NCBI GenBank assembly: GCA_003279845.1
Contig: QCGP01000006.1
Coordinates: 1-64,000 of the forward strand
Source: Prochlorococcus sp. AG-388-F11
Lineage (GTDB): Bacteria > Cyanobacteriota > Cyanobacteriia > PCC-6307 > Cyanobiaceae
Direction of reading: 5' to 3'
DNA length: 64,000 nt
The position numbers and the translations under genes are program-made. Under the pieces are notes generated by a model. It was not told the origin of the DNA. It did not search any database and was given only the letters and a program-made list of their open reading frames with translations. Every line of letters begins with the position of its first letter. The stretch's first letter is position 1. This document shows, one piece after another, positions 45,068 to 54,230 of this stretch.

Positions 45068-45721
45068 CTAATTTAATAAGCATATATCCTCGAAAACAAA
45101 CTTTTGTGTTTCTTCTTCTTGATTTTGGTTTAAGTATTTTATTGTCCTAGATTTTAATATCCAATAATCGTCTTTACCTAAATTTACAAATTCATCCTCA
45201 TATTCCAATTTTTCAGAATTTTTCTCAAGTGTATCTGGATTAATTTGTTGACTACTGTATTTTTTACTAAGGGAACCGATTCCTGTATCTAAAAATTCTT
45301 CAACAAAAATTTCGATTATAATTCCATGAATTTTTCTATAGACCATATTAATACAGTTATTTTTAACTCTATATTTATCACCTTTATTCTTACCTGAAAC
45401 ACTCATTTCAAACCCACATTCAGAATTTTTAAGTAAATTAAAATTATTTTCTGAGTGCACTGCTTCAAATTCTCTTTTAACCCTATGAATACATACTTCA
45501 AATAATTGAGAGGCAATACTTTTAACAATTTTCTCATCTTCTATTTTTTGAATATTTGGTTTAAAGTCTTTCCCTAATACGAAGTTGCCTTTATGAATAT
45601 TATTATTAGTCAAAAAAATACAGTTACCTTGGTAACCATTAAAATCATTTTTCCAGGTGTACCGATTTTCATAAGCCTTTTTGAAAATCTCCTTACAATT
45701 AATTTCTTTTAAATTATCCAT
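45068..45721 (-). CDS. DUF3386-like hypothetical protein
   Basis: 217 residues using the ATG at 45721; the frame stays open further upstream only by running through the pcb terminator and 3' end. The pattern KAYENRYTWKNDFNGYQGN and later VYRKIHGIIIEIFVEEFLDT, DDYWILKSRTI resembles DUF3386 proteins of cyanobacteria. Function unknown. Follows pcb on the same strand but past a terminator. Confidence 0.65.
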   Translation of the reverse strand: MDNLKEINCKEIFKKAYENRYTWKNDFNGYQGNCIFLTNNNIHKGNFVLGKDFKPNIQKIEDEKIVKSIASQLFEVCIHRVKREFEAVHSENNFNLLKNSECGFEMSVSGKNKGDKYRVKNNCINMVYRKIHGIIIEIFVEEFLDTGIGSLSKKYSSQQINPDTLEKNSEKLEYEDEFVNLGKDDYWILKSRTIKYLNQNQEEETQKFVFEDICLLN

Positions 45722-45751
45722 AAATTTTTTGAATACTTGGAATAATTCTAC

Positions 45752-45788
45752 AAAAAAAAACCTCCCTGTTAGAGGAGAGGTTTTTTTT
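45752..45788. terminator. Terminator downstream of pcb
   Basis: CCTCCC and GGAGAGG pair with one bulged A. The hairpin is flanked by nine A on the left and eight T on the right, so on the minus strand the A run gives a U tail. It lies directly after the pcb stop. Confidence 0.8.
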
Positions 45789-45794
45789 ATTAAA

Positions 45795-46853
45795 CTAGTT
45801 TTGAGTAATTTTTGTATTTTCAATATTATCAAAAGCTTGACCAATTTTCTTAAAGTCAAATCCCATTGCTCTTAGTGCATGCCAAAGATGACCTTGTAAG
45901 AAAAAGAAACCCAAATAAAAATGAGTATTAGCAAGCCAAGCTCTTGAACTATACGTTCCTGAACCTAAATCTACTGTATCAGTAAAATAAGGGGCGAACT
46001 CAAATTGAAGCTTTAAGGGTTCTCCATATAGATCAACTGGATATATGGTCGTATTTGAAGCACACCAAAAAGCAGCAACAAAAGCCATATAAGAAACACC
46101 AACAACTGAGTATGACAAAATTGCCTCAGCGCCAAGTAATCCTTTTCCTTTAAATTCTGTATATTCTCCAAATTGTTTAGTACAAATATGGAAAACACCT
46201 CCAATTATTTCCAGGAAAGCTAGGAAAGCATGTCCTCCCATAACGTCTTCAAGACTATCAATTTTTAAAAAATCAAATTGATGATTCCAGATAGCGGCAA
46301 TATCTAAATTGTAAATAACTTGTCTTGTAGATCCTATCGCTGGGTCGTAAATTCCATGAATACGAGCCCATTCAACGAACATAATTGCTCCTAGCCCAAG
46401 AAAGATTAAATGATGACCAAGGATAAAAGTTAATTTATCTGGGTCATCCCATTCGAAATCAAATTTTTGTGGCTTACTATTATCTGGGTAGTCTCCAAGA
46501 TCACCTGCAAATTTGTTGGAATGTAATAATCCGCCAGCACCCAATACGGCTGAAAAAATTAGATGCAATGTGCAAATTACAACAATTCCATATGGTTCTG
46601 TAATAACACCATTTTCAACGCCACCAATTCCAATACCTGCTAGGTGAGGCAAAACAATTGCTTTCTGTGCACCCATTGGAATACTAGCGTCGTAACGGGC
46701 CAATTCAAATAATCCAAAAGCTCCTGCCCAAAACATCATTAGTCCTGCATGGGCAGCATGAGCAGCTATGAATTTACCTGAACGGCCAACAACACCAGAA
46801 TTCCCTGCGTACCAGTCATAGGTGACATCAGATTTTCCGTAAGTTTGTAACAC
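45795..46853 (-). CDS. pcb: Chlorophyll-binding antenna protein Pcb
   Basis: 352 residues of the CP43/IsiA/Pcb family: WYAGNSGVVGRSGKFIAAH, AHAGLMMFWAGAFGLFELAR, ILGHHLIFLGLGAI, GGHAFLAFLEIIGGVFHI and FFLQGHLWHALRAMGFDF are the paired-His helices. It lacks the large lumenal loop of CP43, as do Pcb and IsiA. In Prochlorococcus Pcb proteins carry divinyl chlorophylls a and b around the photosystems. It lies 143 bases downstream of flavodoxin on the same strand, an isiB-isiA-like pairing. Confidence 0.94.
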   Translation of the reverse strand: MLQTYGKSDVTYDWYAGNSGVVGRSGKFIAAHAAHAGLMMFWAGAFGLFELARYDASIPMGAQKAIVLPHLAGIGIGGVENGVITEPYGIVVICTLHLIFSAVLGAGGLLHSNKFAGDLGDYPDNSKPQKFDFEWDDPDKLTFILGHHLIFLGLGAIMFVEWARIHGIYDPAIGSTRQVIYNLDIAAIWNHQFDFLKIDSLEDVMGGHAFLAFLEIIGGVFHICTKQFGEYTEFKGKGLLGAEAILSYSVVGVSYMAFVAAFWCASNTTIYPVDLYGEPLKLQFEFAPYFTDTVDLGSGTYSSRAWLANTHFYLGFFFLQGHLWHALRAMGFDFKKIGQAFDNIENTKITQN

Positions 46854-46996
46854 TTGATTTAAGTAAACAGCAAATTGAGCTTATTGCTTATCAGTATTGT
46901 TTTTACATGTTCTTTACAGATTTAATTACTTATGTAAAAAAAACATATTGTGAAAGAACAAATGTTACAAATTCAGGAAGTAATATCTGAGAAAGC

Positions 46997-47521
46997 TTAC
47001 GCCAATGAAGGGATTTCACCCTTAAGCTGAGAAGCCCATGTTTCAAGACGTGAATCGGTCAAATCAGATTCGCTATCCTCATCAAGTGGTAATCCACAAA
47101 AGCTTTCTCCAATAACACTTTTAGACTCATCAAATGTATAGGAAGATTTATCTACGTAACCGACCATTTCGGCACCTGCTTTTGTGAAGTAGCTATGAAG
47201 TTCTTCCATTGCATCACAATAGTTTTCTGTATATGTAGAAGAATCTCCTAAACCAAAAATTGCAACCTTTTTACCTGATAAACTTAGTTCACCAATATCT
47301 TCTAAGATTGAATCCCATGCAGTTCCCGATCTCTCTTCATCGGCACCAGTATTCCAAGTTGGTATTCCGCAGATAATTCCATCAAGACCTTCAAATTCCG
47401 AAAGATCATCCACATCAGATACATCTTTAGGTGCTTCTGCTGAAGAGATAAAGTTGTGAAGACGATCAGCTACGTCTTCAGTTTTTCCAGTTGTAGTTGC
47501 GTAATAAATTCCTACAGTCAT
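46997..47521 (-). CDS. isiB: Flavodoxin
   Basis: 174 residues, a long-chain flavodoxin. FMN site YYATTTGKTEDVADRL, the loop IPTWNTGADEERSG with the stacking Trp, and FGLGDSSTYTENYCDAM are all present. It replaces ferredoxin under iron shortage. Upstream on the same strand of pcb. Confidence 0.97.
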   Translation of the reverse strand: MTVGIYYATTTGKTEDVADRLHNFISSAEAPKDVSDVDDLSEFEGLDGIICGIPTWNTGADEERSGTAWDSILEDIGELSLSGKKVAIFGLGDSSTYTENYCDAMEELHSYFTKAGAEMVGYVDKSSYTFDESKSVIGESFCGLPLDEDSESDLTDSRLETWASQLKGEIPSLA

Positions 47522-47662
47522 AACTTCAAAATGTTTACATTAAAATAATAAAATCTAAAAACGTTAAATTAATTTCTTTAAAAACTTTTTCAAGTAAAAT
47601 TTTATACTAATCAAGGTAAGAAAAATTTTTTTGAGAATAATTTATAAAAAATTCAAACCATC

Positions 47663-48397
47663 GTGACTGACAAATTTCAAAATAATATTAAAAATCTTAT
47701 TGAAGAATTCAACTTTAATGGGCATAAAAAATTCAAATTAATTGTTTTGTTTGGTTTATTGGGAGACTTTGATAGCTTTGAATATGCAATAAATTTGAAA
47801 AGTTTTATCGATAAAAATCAAGATAAAAATTTAGATATTTTTGCAATCGCTATTGGGAACCAAAATGGGAAAGAAAAATTCTGTAAATTTACTGGCTTTC
47901 ACAAAGAAAATTTAATAGTTGTTTCTAATAATCAAATCCATAATAATTTAAAAGTCTCAAGAGGATTAGATATTGGTTTAGGAGGTTGGATCAATATGCT
48001 TTTGATGTTATCAGGGATAAATTCTTTTAAAACAATTAAAGAAGTTATTAGAGGTTATACGGGCGACAGAAGAGCAAAGCAAATCTATTCAGAATTTGAC
48101 AACATTGATGTTTTAAAATTTTTAAAATTTTCAGGTAATTCTTTTAAAAAGGTTTTCGGAGAAGGTTATTTGAGACCATTTGAATTGGCAACATTTAGAT
48201 TAAATAATATGAATGAAATAATTCAAAATTGGAGTGATTATATTCTTAATGAAGAATACCTTCCACAAAGAGGGGCTTCTTTTCTATTGAATAATAAAAA
48301 TCAAATTATTTATAATTTTTTTTCAAAAGATGTGCTTGGATATTCATCAAACATGAGAGATCCCTTGGGATTTTTGAGTGAATTAATTAAAGAATAG
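47663..48397 (+). CDS. AhpC/TSA (PRX-like2) family protein
   Basis: 244 residues from a GTG at 47663. The thioredoxin-like core LIVLFGLLGDFDSFEYAINL and SRGLDIGLGGWINMLL with NNKNQIIYNFFSKDVLGY at the end resemble the AhpC/TSA-like domain of cyanobacterial proteins. I see no resolving CxxC; a single KFCKFTG Cys may not be redox active. Function unknown. Divergent from isiB. Confidence 0.65.
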   Translation: MTDKFQNNIKNLIEEFNFNGHKKFKLIVLFGLLGDFDSFEYAINLKSFIDKNQDKNLDIFAIAIGNQNGKEKFCKFTGFHKENLIVVSNNQIHNNLKVSRGLDIGLGGWINMLLMLSGINSFKTIKEVIRGYTGDRRAKQIYSEFDNIDVLKFLKFSGNSFKKVFGEGYLRPFELATFRLNNMNEIIQNWSDYILNEEYLPQRGASFLLNNKNQIIYNFFSKDVLGYSSNMRDPLGFLSELIKE

Positions 48398-48413
48398 TTT
48401 TTAAGATATTTTT

Positions 48414-48671
48414 ATGAATATAGATATATTTGGATATTTTGCAGCGATTTTAACAACAGCAGCATTTCTACCTCAATTGATAAAAACTTTAAAAACAAAA
48501 AAGGCAGATGATGTTTCTTTGACAACATTAATAATGTTTATTATCGGTGTTTTGTCTTGGATTATTTACGGTTATAAAATTTCTTCTACACCAATATTGA
48601 TAGCAAATTTAATTACCCTGATCTTAAATTTATTGATATTAATCTCTAAAATATATTTTTCAAAAAACTAA
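48414..48671 (+). CDS. SemiSWEET-type transporter
   Basis: 85 residues, three hydrophobic helices. PQ-loop landmark FLPQLIKTLKTKKADDVSL in the first helix pair and LSWIIYGYKISSTPILIAN in the third fit the SemiSWEET/MtN3 fold, which dimerises to pass sugars. Starts 17 bases after the previous gene. Confidence 0.88.
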   Translation: MNIDIFGYFAAILTTAAFLPQLIKTLKTKKADDVSLTTLIMFIIGVLSWIIYGYKISSTPILIANLITLILNLLILISKIYFSKN

Positions 48672-48754
48672 TGTGAGAAAATATTTTTTTAAAAGTAATA
48701 AACTTTATATTTATTACTTAAATCTTTATTAAAATAAAAAAAAATTTACTAATC

Positions 48755-48979
48755 TTGAAAACTTCAAAATGCTGGGTTTGGTTTAAAGGAAGCCTTAACA
48801 ATGGCGGATATTGGAAAGAAGGTTTTACATGTACTTTTGATGAGAACCCTGGAGTTTTAATAGAAAGTCCTGCTTACGTAACTTGTCGGGTGCCTACATG
48901 GAGAGTTTTAACTAAAGAACCAGAAAATTTATATAAATCTCCTACAATTCCTGACAAAGCAATCTGGAAAATAATTTAA
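48755..48979 (+). CDS. Small hypothetical protein, 74 aa
   Basis: 74 residues from a TTG at 48755. Four aromatic-rich strands (CWVWFKGSLNNGGYWKEGF, YVTCRVPTWRVL) and three Cys suggest a small beta domain. No signal peptide. Family not recognised. Confidence 0.5.
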   Translation: MKTSKCWVWFKGSLNNGGYWKEGFTCTFDENPGVLIESPAYVTCRVPTWRVLTKEPENLYKSPTIPDKAIWKII

Positions 48980-49049
48980 ATTCTCAATTAATAATAAAAA
49001 TCTTTTTGACTGCACTGCGGCAAGTTAATATTGCTTTAATAAATATCTA

Positions 49050-49970
49050 ATTAATACTATCTACTCTCTTTTTATAAATATTATCCCTTTTTTAATCCTT
49101 GGTTTTCTTCTGGGGAGAAAGAATCCAAAGATTTCAAAATATATAGCAAGGCCTCTAATAAGATTTGGTATTCCATTAAGTGTCATGGGTCTTCTATTAA
49201 AGGAAGGCATAGATATAAACCTAATTAAAAGTGCATTATTAGCATTTTCTGTAATTGGATTTTTAATAATTTTAATAAATATAATTCCAATATTTAAGAA
49301 GAGGCTTTCAAATTACACACTGCAACTAGCAGGCCTAATAGGTAATACATCATTTCTTGGAATACCAATTGCACTAGCTCTTCTACCTTCAACAACTATA
49401 AATTTCACTATTGGATTTGATTTAGGAACAACACTTTTCGCTTGGATATTTGGACCTTTTTTTCTTCAAGAAAAATTAAACAGCAATAACATCCCAAACA
49501 TCAAAGGTCTATTAAATGCATTGATAAATAGCCCTGCATCAAGAGGGATTATTGGAGTACTTCTTGCATATCTTTTTCAAATAGATGCAATTTTAGGCAA
49601 TTATCTTTGGATTCCGGCAAGAATAGTTATTGCTTTGGCAATAATAATTGTGGGAACAAGACTTGGAATAATCACAAATCAAAATGAGAGGATTTTGGAT
49701 CTAAGTGAAGAAATTAAATTTTCAATTATATTAAAGTTATTTATTTTTCCCTTTATTATTTTTTTAATATGCAAATTCTTAAATTTTAACTTCTATCAAT
49801 CATCTGCAGTAATTCTTCAGGCAGCAACCCCAACAGCAATATCCACTATATTAATGGCGGAGGCTTATGGTGTGAAACAAAAAATAGCTTCAAAAATTCT
49901 TTTTACTACAACTTTAATTTCATTAATTACAATTCCTCTATTAAAAATATTTATGAATTTATTTATTTAG
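49050..49970 (+). CDS. Auxin efflux carrier (AEC) family transporter, start uncertain
   Basis: About 306 residues if read from the ATT at 49050; the first ATG is at 49185 but would delete the first membrane helix. The frame upstream encodes LFINIIPFLILGFLLGRK and IARPLIRFGIPLSVMGLLLK, exactly the expected AEC N-terminus, and is open back to 49029 with no ATG, GTG or TTG. Further helices include FLGIPIALALLP and ATPTAISTILMAEAYG. AEC proteins export organic acids or similar anions. The start codon anomaly is discussed in the findings. Confidence 0.85.
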   Translation: MNTIYSLFINIIPFLILGFLLGRKNPKISKYIARPLIRFGIPLSVMGLLLKEGIDINLIKSALLAFSVIGFLIILINIIPIFKKRLSNYTLQLAGLIGNTSFLGIPIALALLPSTTINFTIGFDLGTTLFAWIFGPFFLQEKLNSNNIPNIKGLLNALINSPASRGIIGVLLAYLFQIDAILGNYLWIPARIVIALAIIIVGTRLGIITNQNERILDLSEEIKFSIILKLFIFPFIIFLICKFLNFNFYQSSAVILQAATPTAISTILMAEAYGVKQKIASKILFTTTLISLITIPLLKIFMNLFI

Positions 49971-50063
49971 GCAACTTCGGGAAAAAGTCCATTTAAATAC
50001 ATGATTAATGAATATTGTAAAGTTTATATCCTGATAACTAAATAATGTCTTAAGATTTAGATT

Positions 50064-50315
50064 ATGAAGTCAGCAAATCCTGAAAATGAATATATCCCTT
50101 TAGATCTTAGGATTTCTGTGAGGAGGGATACTCTAAGACTTATCTCAGAGATGGCTCATGATATGGGAATAAGCATTAATGAAGTTTTTAGTTTTTTAGC
50201 CGAAGATTCTGTCATCGATCTCGAATTAATGGAAGATTTGAATAATATCGATATCCCCAACAAGTGCAGCCTTGATGATCTAAAAAACGCTCTTCTTAAA
50301 AAAAAACTTTGTTAA
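50064..50315 (+). CDS. Small hypothetical protein, 83 aa
   Basis: 83 residues, soluble. The region YIPLDLRISVRRDTLRLISE then MAHDMGISINEVFSFLAED resembles a ribbon-helix-helix segment, a beta strand with basic residues then two helices. DNA binding is possible but unproven. Shares four bases with the convergent glycosyltransferase. Confidence 0.55.
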   Translation: MKSANPENEYIPLDLRISVRRDTLRLISEMAHDMGISINEVFSFLAEDSVIDLELMEDLNNIDIPNKCSLDDLKNALLKKKLC

Positions 50316-52117
50316 AATTTTTCAACTTTTCTATTTTTCCAGTCAGATTTATAACCACCATTAACTAGAAATTTCGAATACTTATTTAAATCACTTTTTT
50401 GAATTCGCCATAAATTATAAATCCCAAATTTGCCCAATTTTTGATGATTAATTTTTGACCATTGCTTTTGGCGGGAAGAGTATTCATCTATCACAACCAA
50501 TAGAGATTTGTATTCATAATCGGGTTGATCTTCATAATTTTCTCGCCTATCAGTATTTAGCCTGTCTGACAGATTAATTAATCCCTCTTCAGTGCTTGGT
50601 TCATAAAAAACTATTTGCCTTGAATAATAATGTAAAGACGGTTTTCTTATCCCGATCATTGCTAAAGTTTCCCTCCCTTCACGAATATCTAAAATTAATT
50701 TTGAGATATTCCTTAAAGGCAATTGTCTAGAATTATCTGCTAATTTTCTAATTGGAGACATCAAAAAAGATTGTCCAATTAAAAGTAAAATTTGAAGATA
50801 AAGAAGGATATTTATGGATTTTAAAGAAAATAAAATTATTGCAAGAAGTGTAAATGAAGAGAAGAATAATTTGGCTTTAAAAATTATCCCAGAACTTATT
50901 AGTTCAGATGCAAGATTAGGCATTTCGGGATCATTTATTGAACTTAACCAAATATTTGAGAAGAAGAATGCCATTGAAACACCGAACAAAATTAAAATAT
51001 TAAAAATCCATAAATATAGATAACTTTTACTTGAATTTTTTAAGTTTATAAAGCTATTACCAATTAAGATTGCCGATGCTGGAATTGCTGGCAACCAATA
51101 GCTTGGTAGTTTCGTGGCAGAAAGGCTAAAGAAAATTAAAACTGATGTTAACCAACATAGAGAAAAGGTATAAAGGGTCTCATTAACATTGAAACTTTCT
51201 TTCGAACTTTTTAAGAAATCCTTAAAGGATTTGAATATCCCATGATACAAAAAAGGAGTGAATGGTAATGAAGCCAATATCATTATGTAAAGAAAAAACC
51301 AGAATGGTTCCTCATGATTATTTACAACTGAGGTATATCTTTGAAAATTATGGTAACCAAAAAAATTGTCCCAAAAAGGCTTTCCCTCTTTTATGAGTTC
51401 TAATATGTACCATGGAACACTTATAAGTATTGTTATTAAAAAACCTTTCTTAGGGTTTATCTTACATAGCAACGTTTTCCAATCCTTCTGACTAAACAAA
51501 AAAGATGTAATAGTGAATAATGCCAGAACAAATGCAACAGGCCCTTTAGTTAAAATTGCGAACCCTAAAAATACCCAAGCTGAGATACATTGATCATTTT
51601 TATAACTTGCCATTCTTCGCCAAAACAAAAGCAAGCTAATTCCCAATGTTCCGGTTAAAAGTGCATCACTTACTGCAGTTCTGCTCCAAATAATAATTAA
51701 TGGAGAAAGAGCAAAGCCTAATGATGCAACTATTGGAGTGAGGAATTGCCTATCGCCCTTTTGTGGCCAACAAAACAAAGTATCTCCAATCATCAACATT
51801 AAAAATAATGACGCCAAAGCGGAAGGAAGTCTTGCTGAGAGTGTCCCGAGACTATCCCAAATCTCGTTTTTCGGTAATGAGTAAAAAAAACCCATTAGCC
51901 AATATATCAAGGGAGGCTTATCAAAACGGAACAATCCATTAACTTTTGGAGTCAACCAGTCACCAGATTCACTCATTGCCCTTGCCGCAGCAGCAAATAA
52001 AGGGGGAGTTTCATCCACTAGGCCTGTATTCCCTAAACCTAAAATAAATATAATGATCCCTGAAATTAAAATTATTATTGAGTTTAGAAGCCTTTTTTTT
52101 GAGATCGGAAGAATCAT
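50312..52117 (-). CDS. ArnT-like GT39 glycosyltransferase
   Basis: 601 residues with about 11 membrane helices. The catalytic loop at the N-terminus, GLVDETPPLFAAAARAMSE then GDWLTPKVNGLFRFDKPPL and YWLMGFF, is the hallmark of the ArnT/PMT family, with the Asp-Glu pair that acts as base. It uses a polyprenyl-phosphate sugar donor to modify a lipid or protein in the envelope. A soluble C-terminal domain follows. Starts 15 bases after the GT4 gene, likely one operon. Confidence 0.9.
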   Translation of the reverse strand: MILPISKKRLLNSIIILISGIIIFILGLGNTGLVDETPPLFAAAARAMSESGDWLTPKVNGLFRFDKPPLIYWLMGFFYSLPKNEIWDSLGTLSARLPSALASLFLMLMIGDTLFCWPQKGDRQFLTPIVASLGFALSPLIIIWSRTAVSDALLTGTLGISLLLFWRRMASYKNDQCISAWVFLGFAILTKGPVAFVLALFTITSFLFSQKDWKTLLCKINPKKGFLITILISVPWYILELIKEGKPFWDNFFGYHNFQRYTSVVNNHEEPFWFFLYIMILASLPFTPFLYHGIFKSFKDFLKSSKESFNVNETLYTFSLCWLTSVLIFFSLSATKLPSYWLPAIPASAILIGNSFINLKNSSKSYLYLWIFNILILFGVSMAFFFSNIWLSSINDPEMPNLASELISSGIIFKAKLFFSSFTLLAIILFSLKSINILLYLQILLLIGQSFLMSPIRKLADNSRQLPLRNISKLILDIREGRETLAMIGIRKPSLHYYSRQIVFYEPSTEEGLINLSDRLNTDRRENYEDQPDYEYKSLLVVIDEYSSRQKQWSKINHQKLGKFGIYNLWRIQKSDLNKYSKFLVNGGYKSDWKNRKVEKF

Positions 52118-52131
52118 TTAAAATATAAATT

Positions 52132-53208
52132 TTATTTATATTCGATAATTACCTTATTAAGCCAGTTCAAAACCTTATTAGCAAATATATCTGCGGAGGC
52201 ATTTTTTTCTACCCATTCTCTACAATTTTTGCGATTTATTTTTTCAATAATTTTTGAATAATAAAGAAGAGTTTCTTTATCATCAGGATTAGCAAGATAG
52301 CCTGTTTGACCATGTTGAATAATTTCACTAGGTCCACCCCTTTTATAAGCGATTACTGGCACACCACAGGCTAAGGCTTCAACAATAACATTCCCATACG
52401 CCTCATTCCATTTCGGAGTATTTAACAACCCCCTGCATTTGCCAAGTTCTTTTTGTAATTCATCGGTTGATAAAAAACCCATCCAATCTATAGTTCCATT
52501 AGGAAAAGATTTTTCTATCCTTGATGCATAAATCTCATCTTCTATAAGTCCCCAAACTTTTAATTTTTCCCCAAGTTCATTTGCCACATAAACTGCATCC
52601 TCCAAACCTTTCTCAGGAGCCACTCTCCCAACCCATGCCAAGGATCCCTTCCTTGAATCTTGAAAATTATAGTTATCTAAATTAAACCCATTCCCAATAA
52701 TTGTTGGATTTTTTATGAATGGATAATCATTGGCTTGCATTTTTGAATGAAAAGCAAAATTAATTGGATATTTATCATATACCTTGGATATTAAATTGCT
52801 AATTACTGAACTTTCAGAGCCCATGCTAATAATATGTGCAATGGGTATCTCTATATTTAGAGTCATCCAAATAGGCAACCAGTCATAGGACATATTAACT
52901 AATACATCTGCATTTTTAGCGATATCTATTCCCTTTTCAAGCATTCCTGCTAAAAGTGAATTGTCAGGAATGCTCGCAGGAGAATTGTAATCTTGATGTT
53001 GCCAACTAATTTGATCTTCACCTTCCACAAAATGTAATTTTGCTTTTACATTACTTTCATTTAACTTAGATTTTTTTGGAGCTATAACCTCAACAGAATG
53101 ACCTAAAGAAATCAAACCTGATACTAAAGAATTTAAAGTTAATTCAACCCCACCACCTTTACCACTCCCTAAGAATCCTATTGGAGTACTAATCAAAACT
53201 ATTCGCAT
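52132..53208 (-). CDS. GT4 family glycosyltransferase
   Basis: 358 residues, GT-B fold. The glycine-rich N-terminal loop LGSGKGGGVELTLNSLVSG, the central AWVGRVAPEKGLEDAV and the nucleotide-sugar motif EAYGNVIVEALACGVPVIA with the E-x7-E pattern mark a retaining GT4 enzyme. The acceptor is unknown. Precedes the ArnT-like gene. Confidence 0.92.
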   Translation of the reverse strand: MRIVLISTPIGFLGSGKGGGVELTLNSLVSGLISLGHSVEVIAPKKSKLNESNVKAKLHFVEGEDQISWQHQDYNSPASIPDNSLLAGMLEKGIDIAKNADVLVNMSYDWLPIWMTLNIEIPIAHIISMGSESSVISNLISKVYDKYPINFAFHSKMQANDYPFIKNPTIIGNGFNLDNYNFQDSRKGSLAWVGRVAPEKGLEDAVYVANELGEKLKVWGLIEDEIYASRIEKSFPNGTIDWMGFLSTDELQKELGKCRGLLNTPKWNEAYGNVIVEALACGVPVIAYKRGGPSEIIQHGQTGYLANPDDKETLLYYSKIIEKINRKNCREWVEKNASADIFANKVLNWLNKVIIEYK

Positions 53209-53236
53209 TATTTGACTTTTTACAAAAAGACGCTAT

Positions 53237-54178
53237 TTAAATATTAGTATCAGAAAGTTTATTCTCCCATAAACTCTTTCTCTGGCTAACAAAAAATACC
53301 GAGATAAGAACAAACACTACTCCTATCCACTGAACAAAAGTGAGCCTTTCATCTAACCAAACACCTCCACTTAGAAGAGCAAATACAGGAGTTAAGAATG
53401 CAAGAGTGCTAAATCCAGTTATTTCTTTATTATTAGCAAAGTAGAAAAACAATCCATATGCTATTGCTCCTCCAAAAACACTTGCAAATGACATAAGTCC
53501 CCAATCAAAAATTGACCAATCAGGGATTATTTTGAAACTTGATTGTAAGCAGTGCTTAATGATTAAGGGCAAACTTCCTAAAACCATATGCCAACCTGTA
53601 ACTGCAACTGGATCACTTTTCGTACAAGTGAATCTAATTAAAATTGTTCCTAATGCCATGGCTAGAGAAGCTGCAAGCATCCAAAGTTCTCCAAAGTTAA
53701 AAGCAACATCATTTATAGACTTACCAGTCATCAGCCACCAATTCCCTAAAAATTCTTGTGGAACTCCTAAAAAGATAATTCCTCCCAAGCCAAAAAGTAG
53801 TCCTAACCATCCTATTGGATTAATTAAATTTCCGAAAATTGCCCGCGCTAAAATAGCCACCAAAAGCGGTTGAGAATCAATTAAGACAGAACCCAAGCCG
53901 GCTCCAGTTTTTTCTATACCATAAGTTAAAAACAACTGAAAAAAAGTGGCATCGACAACAGTAAAAACAAAAAACCACTTCAAATCGCAATTATAAATTT
54001 TTAAGTCTCTTTTCAACAAATATGTTGTTATTAGAACAAGAATCCCTGCAGGTAGTAATCTTAAAGAAGCCACAAACTCAGGCCCAGCACTAGAAACTAA
54101 GGGAGTCATAGCCGCCATCGAAGTACCCCAGAGTGCAAAAGGGAGTATCATTAAAAACCAATTTAGGATTGAATTCAT
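53237..54178 (-). CDS. EamA/DMT family transporter
   Basis: 313 residues with ten hydrophobic helices in two EamA repeats: FALWGTSMAAMTPLVSSAGP and GSVLIDSQPLLVAILARA in the first, and GGAIAYGLFFYFANNKEI and FLTPVFALLSGGVWLDERLT in the second. Likely an exporter of metabolites or amino acids. Divergent from sppA. Confidence 0.93.
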   Translation of the reverse strand: MNSILNWFLMILPFALWGTSMAAMTPLVSSAGPEFVASLRLLPAGILVLITTYLLKRDLKIYNCDLKWFFVFTVVDATFFQLFLTYGIEKTGAGLGSVLIDSQPLLVAILARAIFGNLINPIGWLGLLFGLGGIIFLGVPQEFLGNWWLMTGKSINDVAFNFGELWMLAASLAMALGTILIRFTCTKSDPVAVTGWHMVLGSLPLIIKHCLQSSFKIIPDWSIFDWGLMSFASVFGGAIAYGLFFYFANNKEITGFSTLAFLTPVFALLSGGVWLDERLTFVQWIGVVFVLISVFFVSQRKSLWENKLSDTNI

Positions 54179-54230
54179 TAGCTCTGCTGATAGTCTTTTT
54201 AAAGTAGTTTTATGAATTTACCTTAAAAGA

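Noticed and set aside
45722-45859. N-terminal extension of the DUF3386-like protein
   Set aside because: It would read through the pcb terminator hairpin and into the pcb 3' end. The ATG at 45721 is a natural start.
47522-47662. Fur box ahead of isiB
   Set aside because: The region is AT-rich with partial GATAAT-like words (for example GAGAATAATTTATAAA), but no stretch is a convincing 19-base Fur site.
53532-53873. Plus-strand frame of 113 codons inside the EamA gene
   Set aside because: Fully contained in a well-supported transporter gene; its residues are the antisense of hydrophobic helices.
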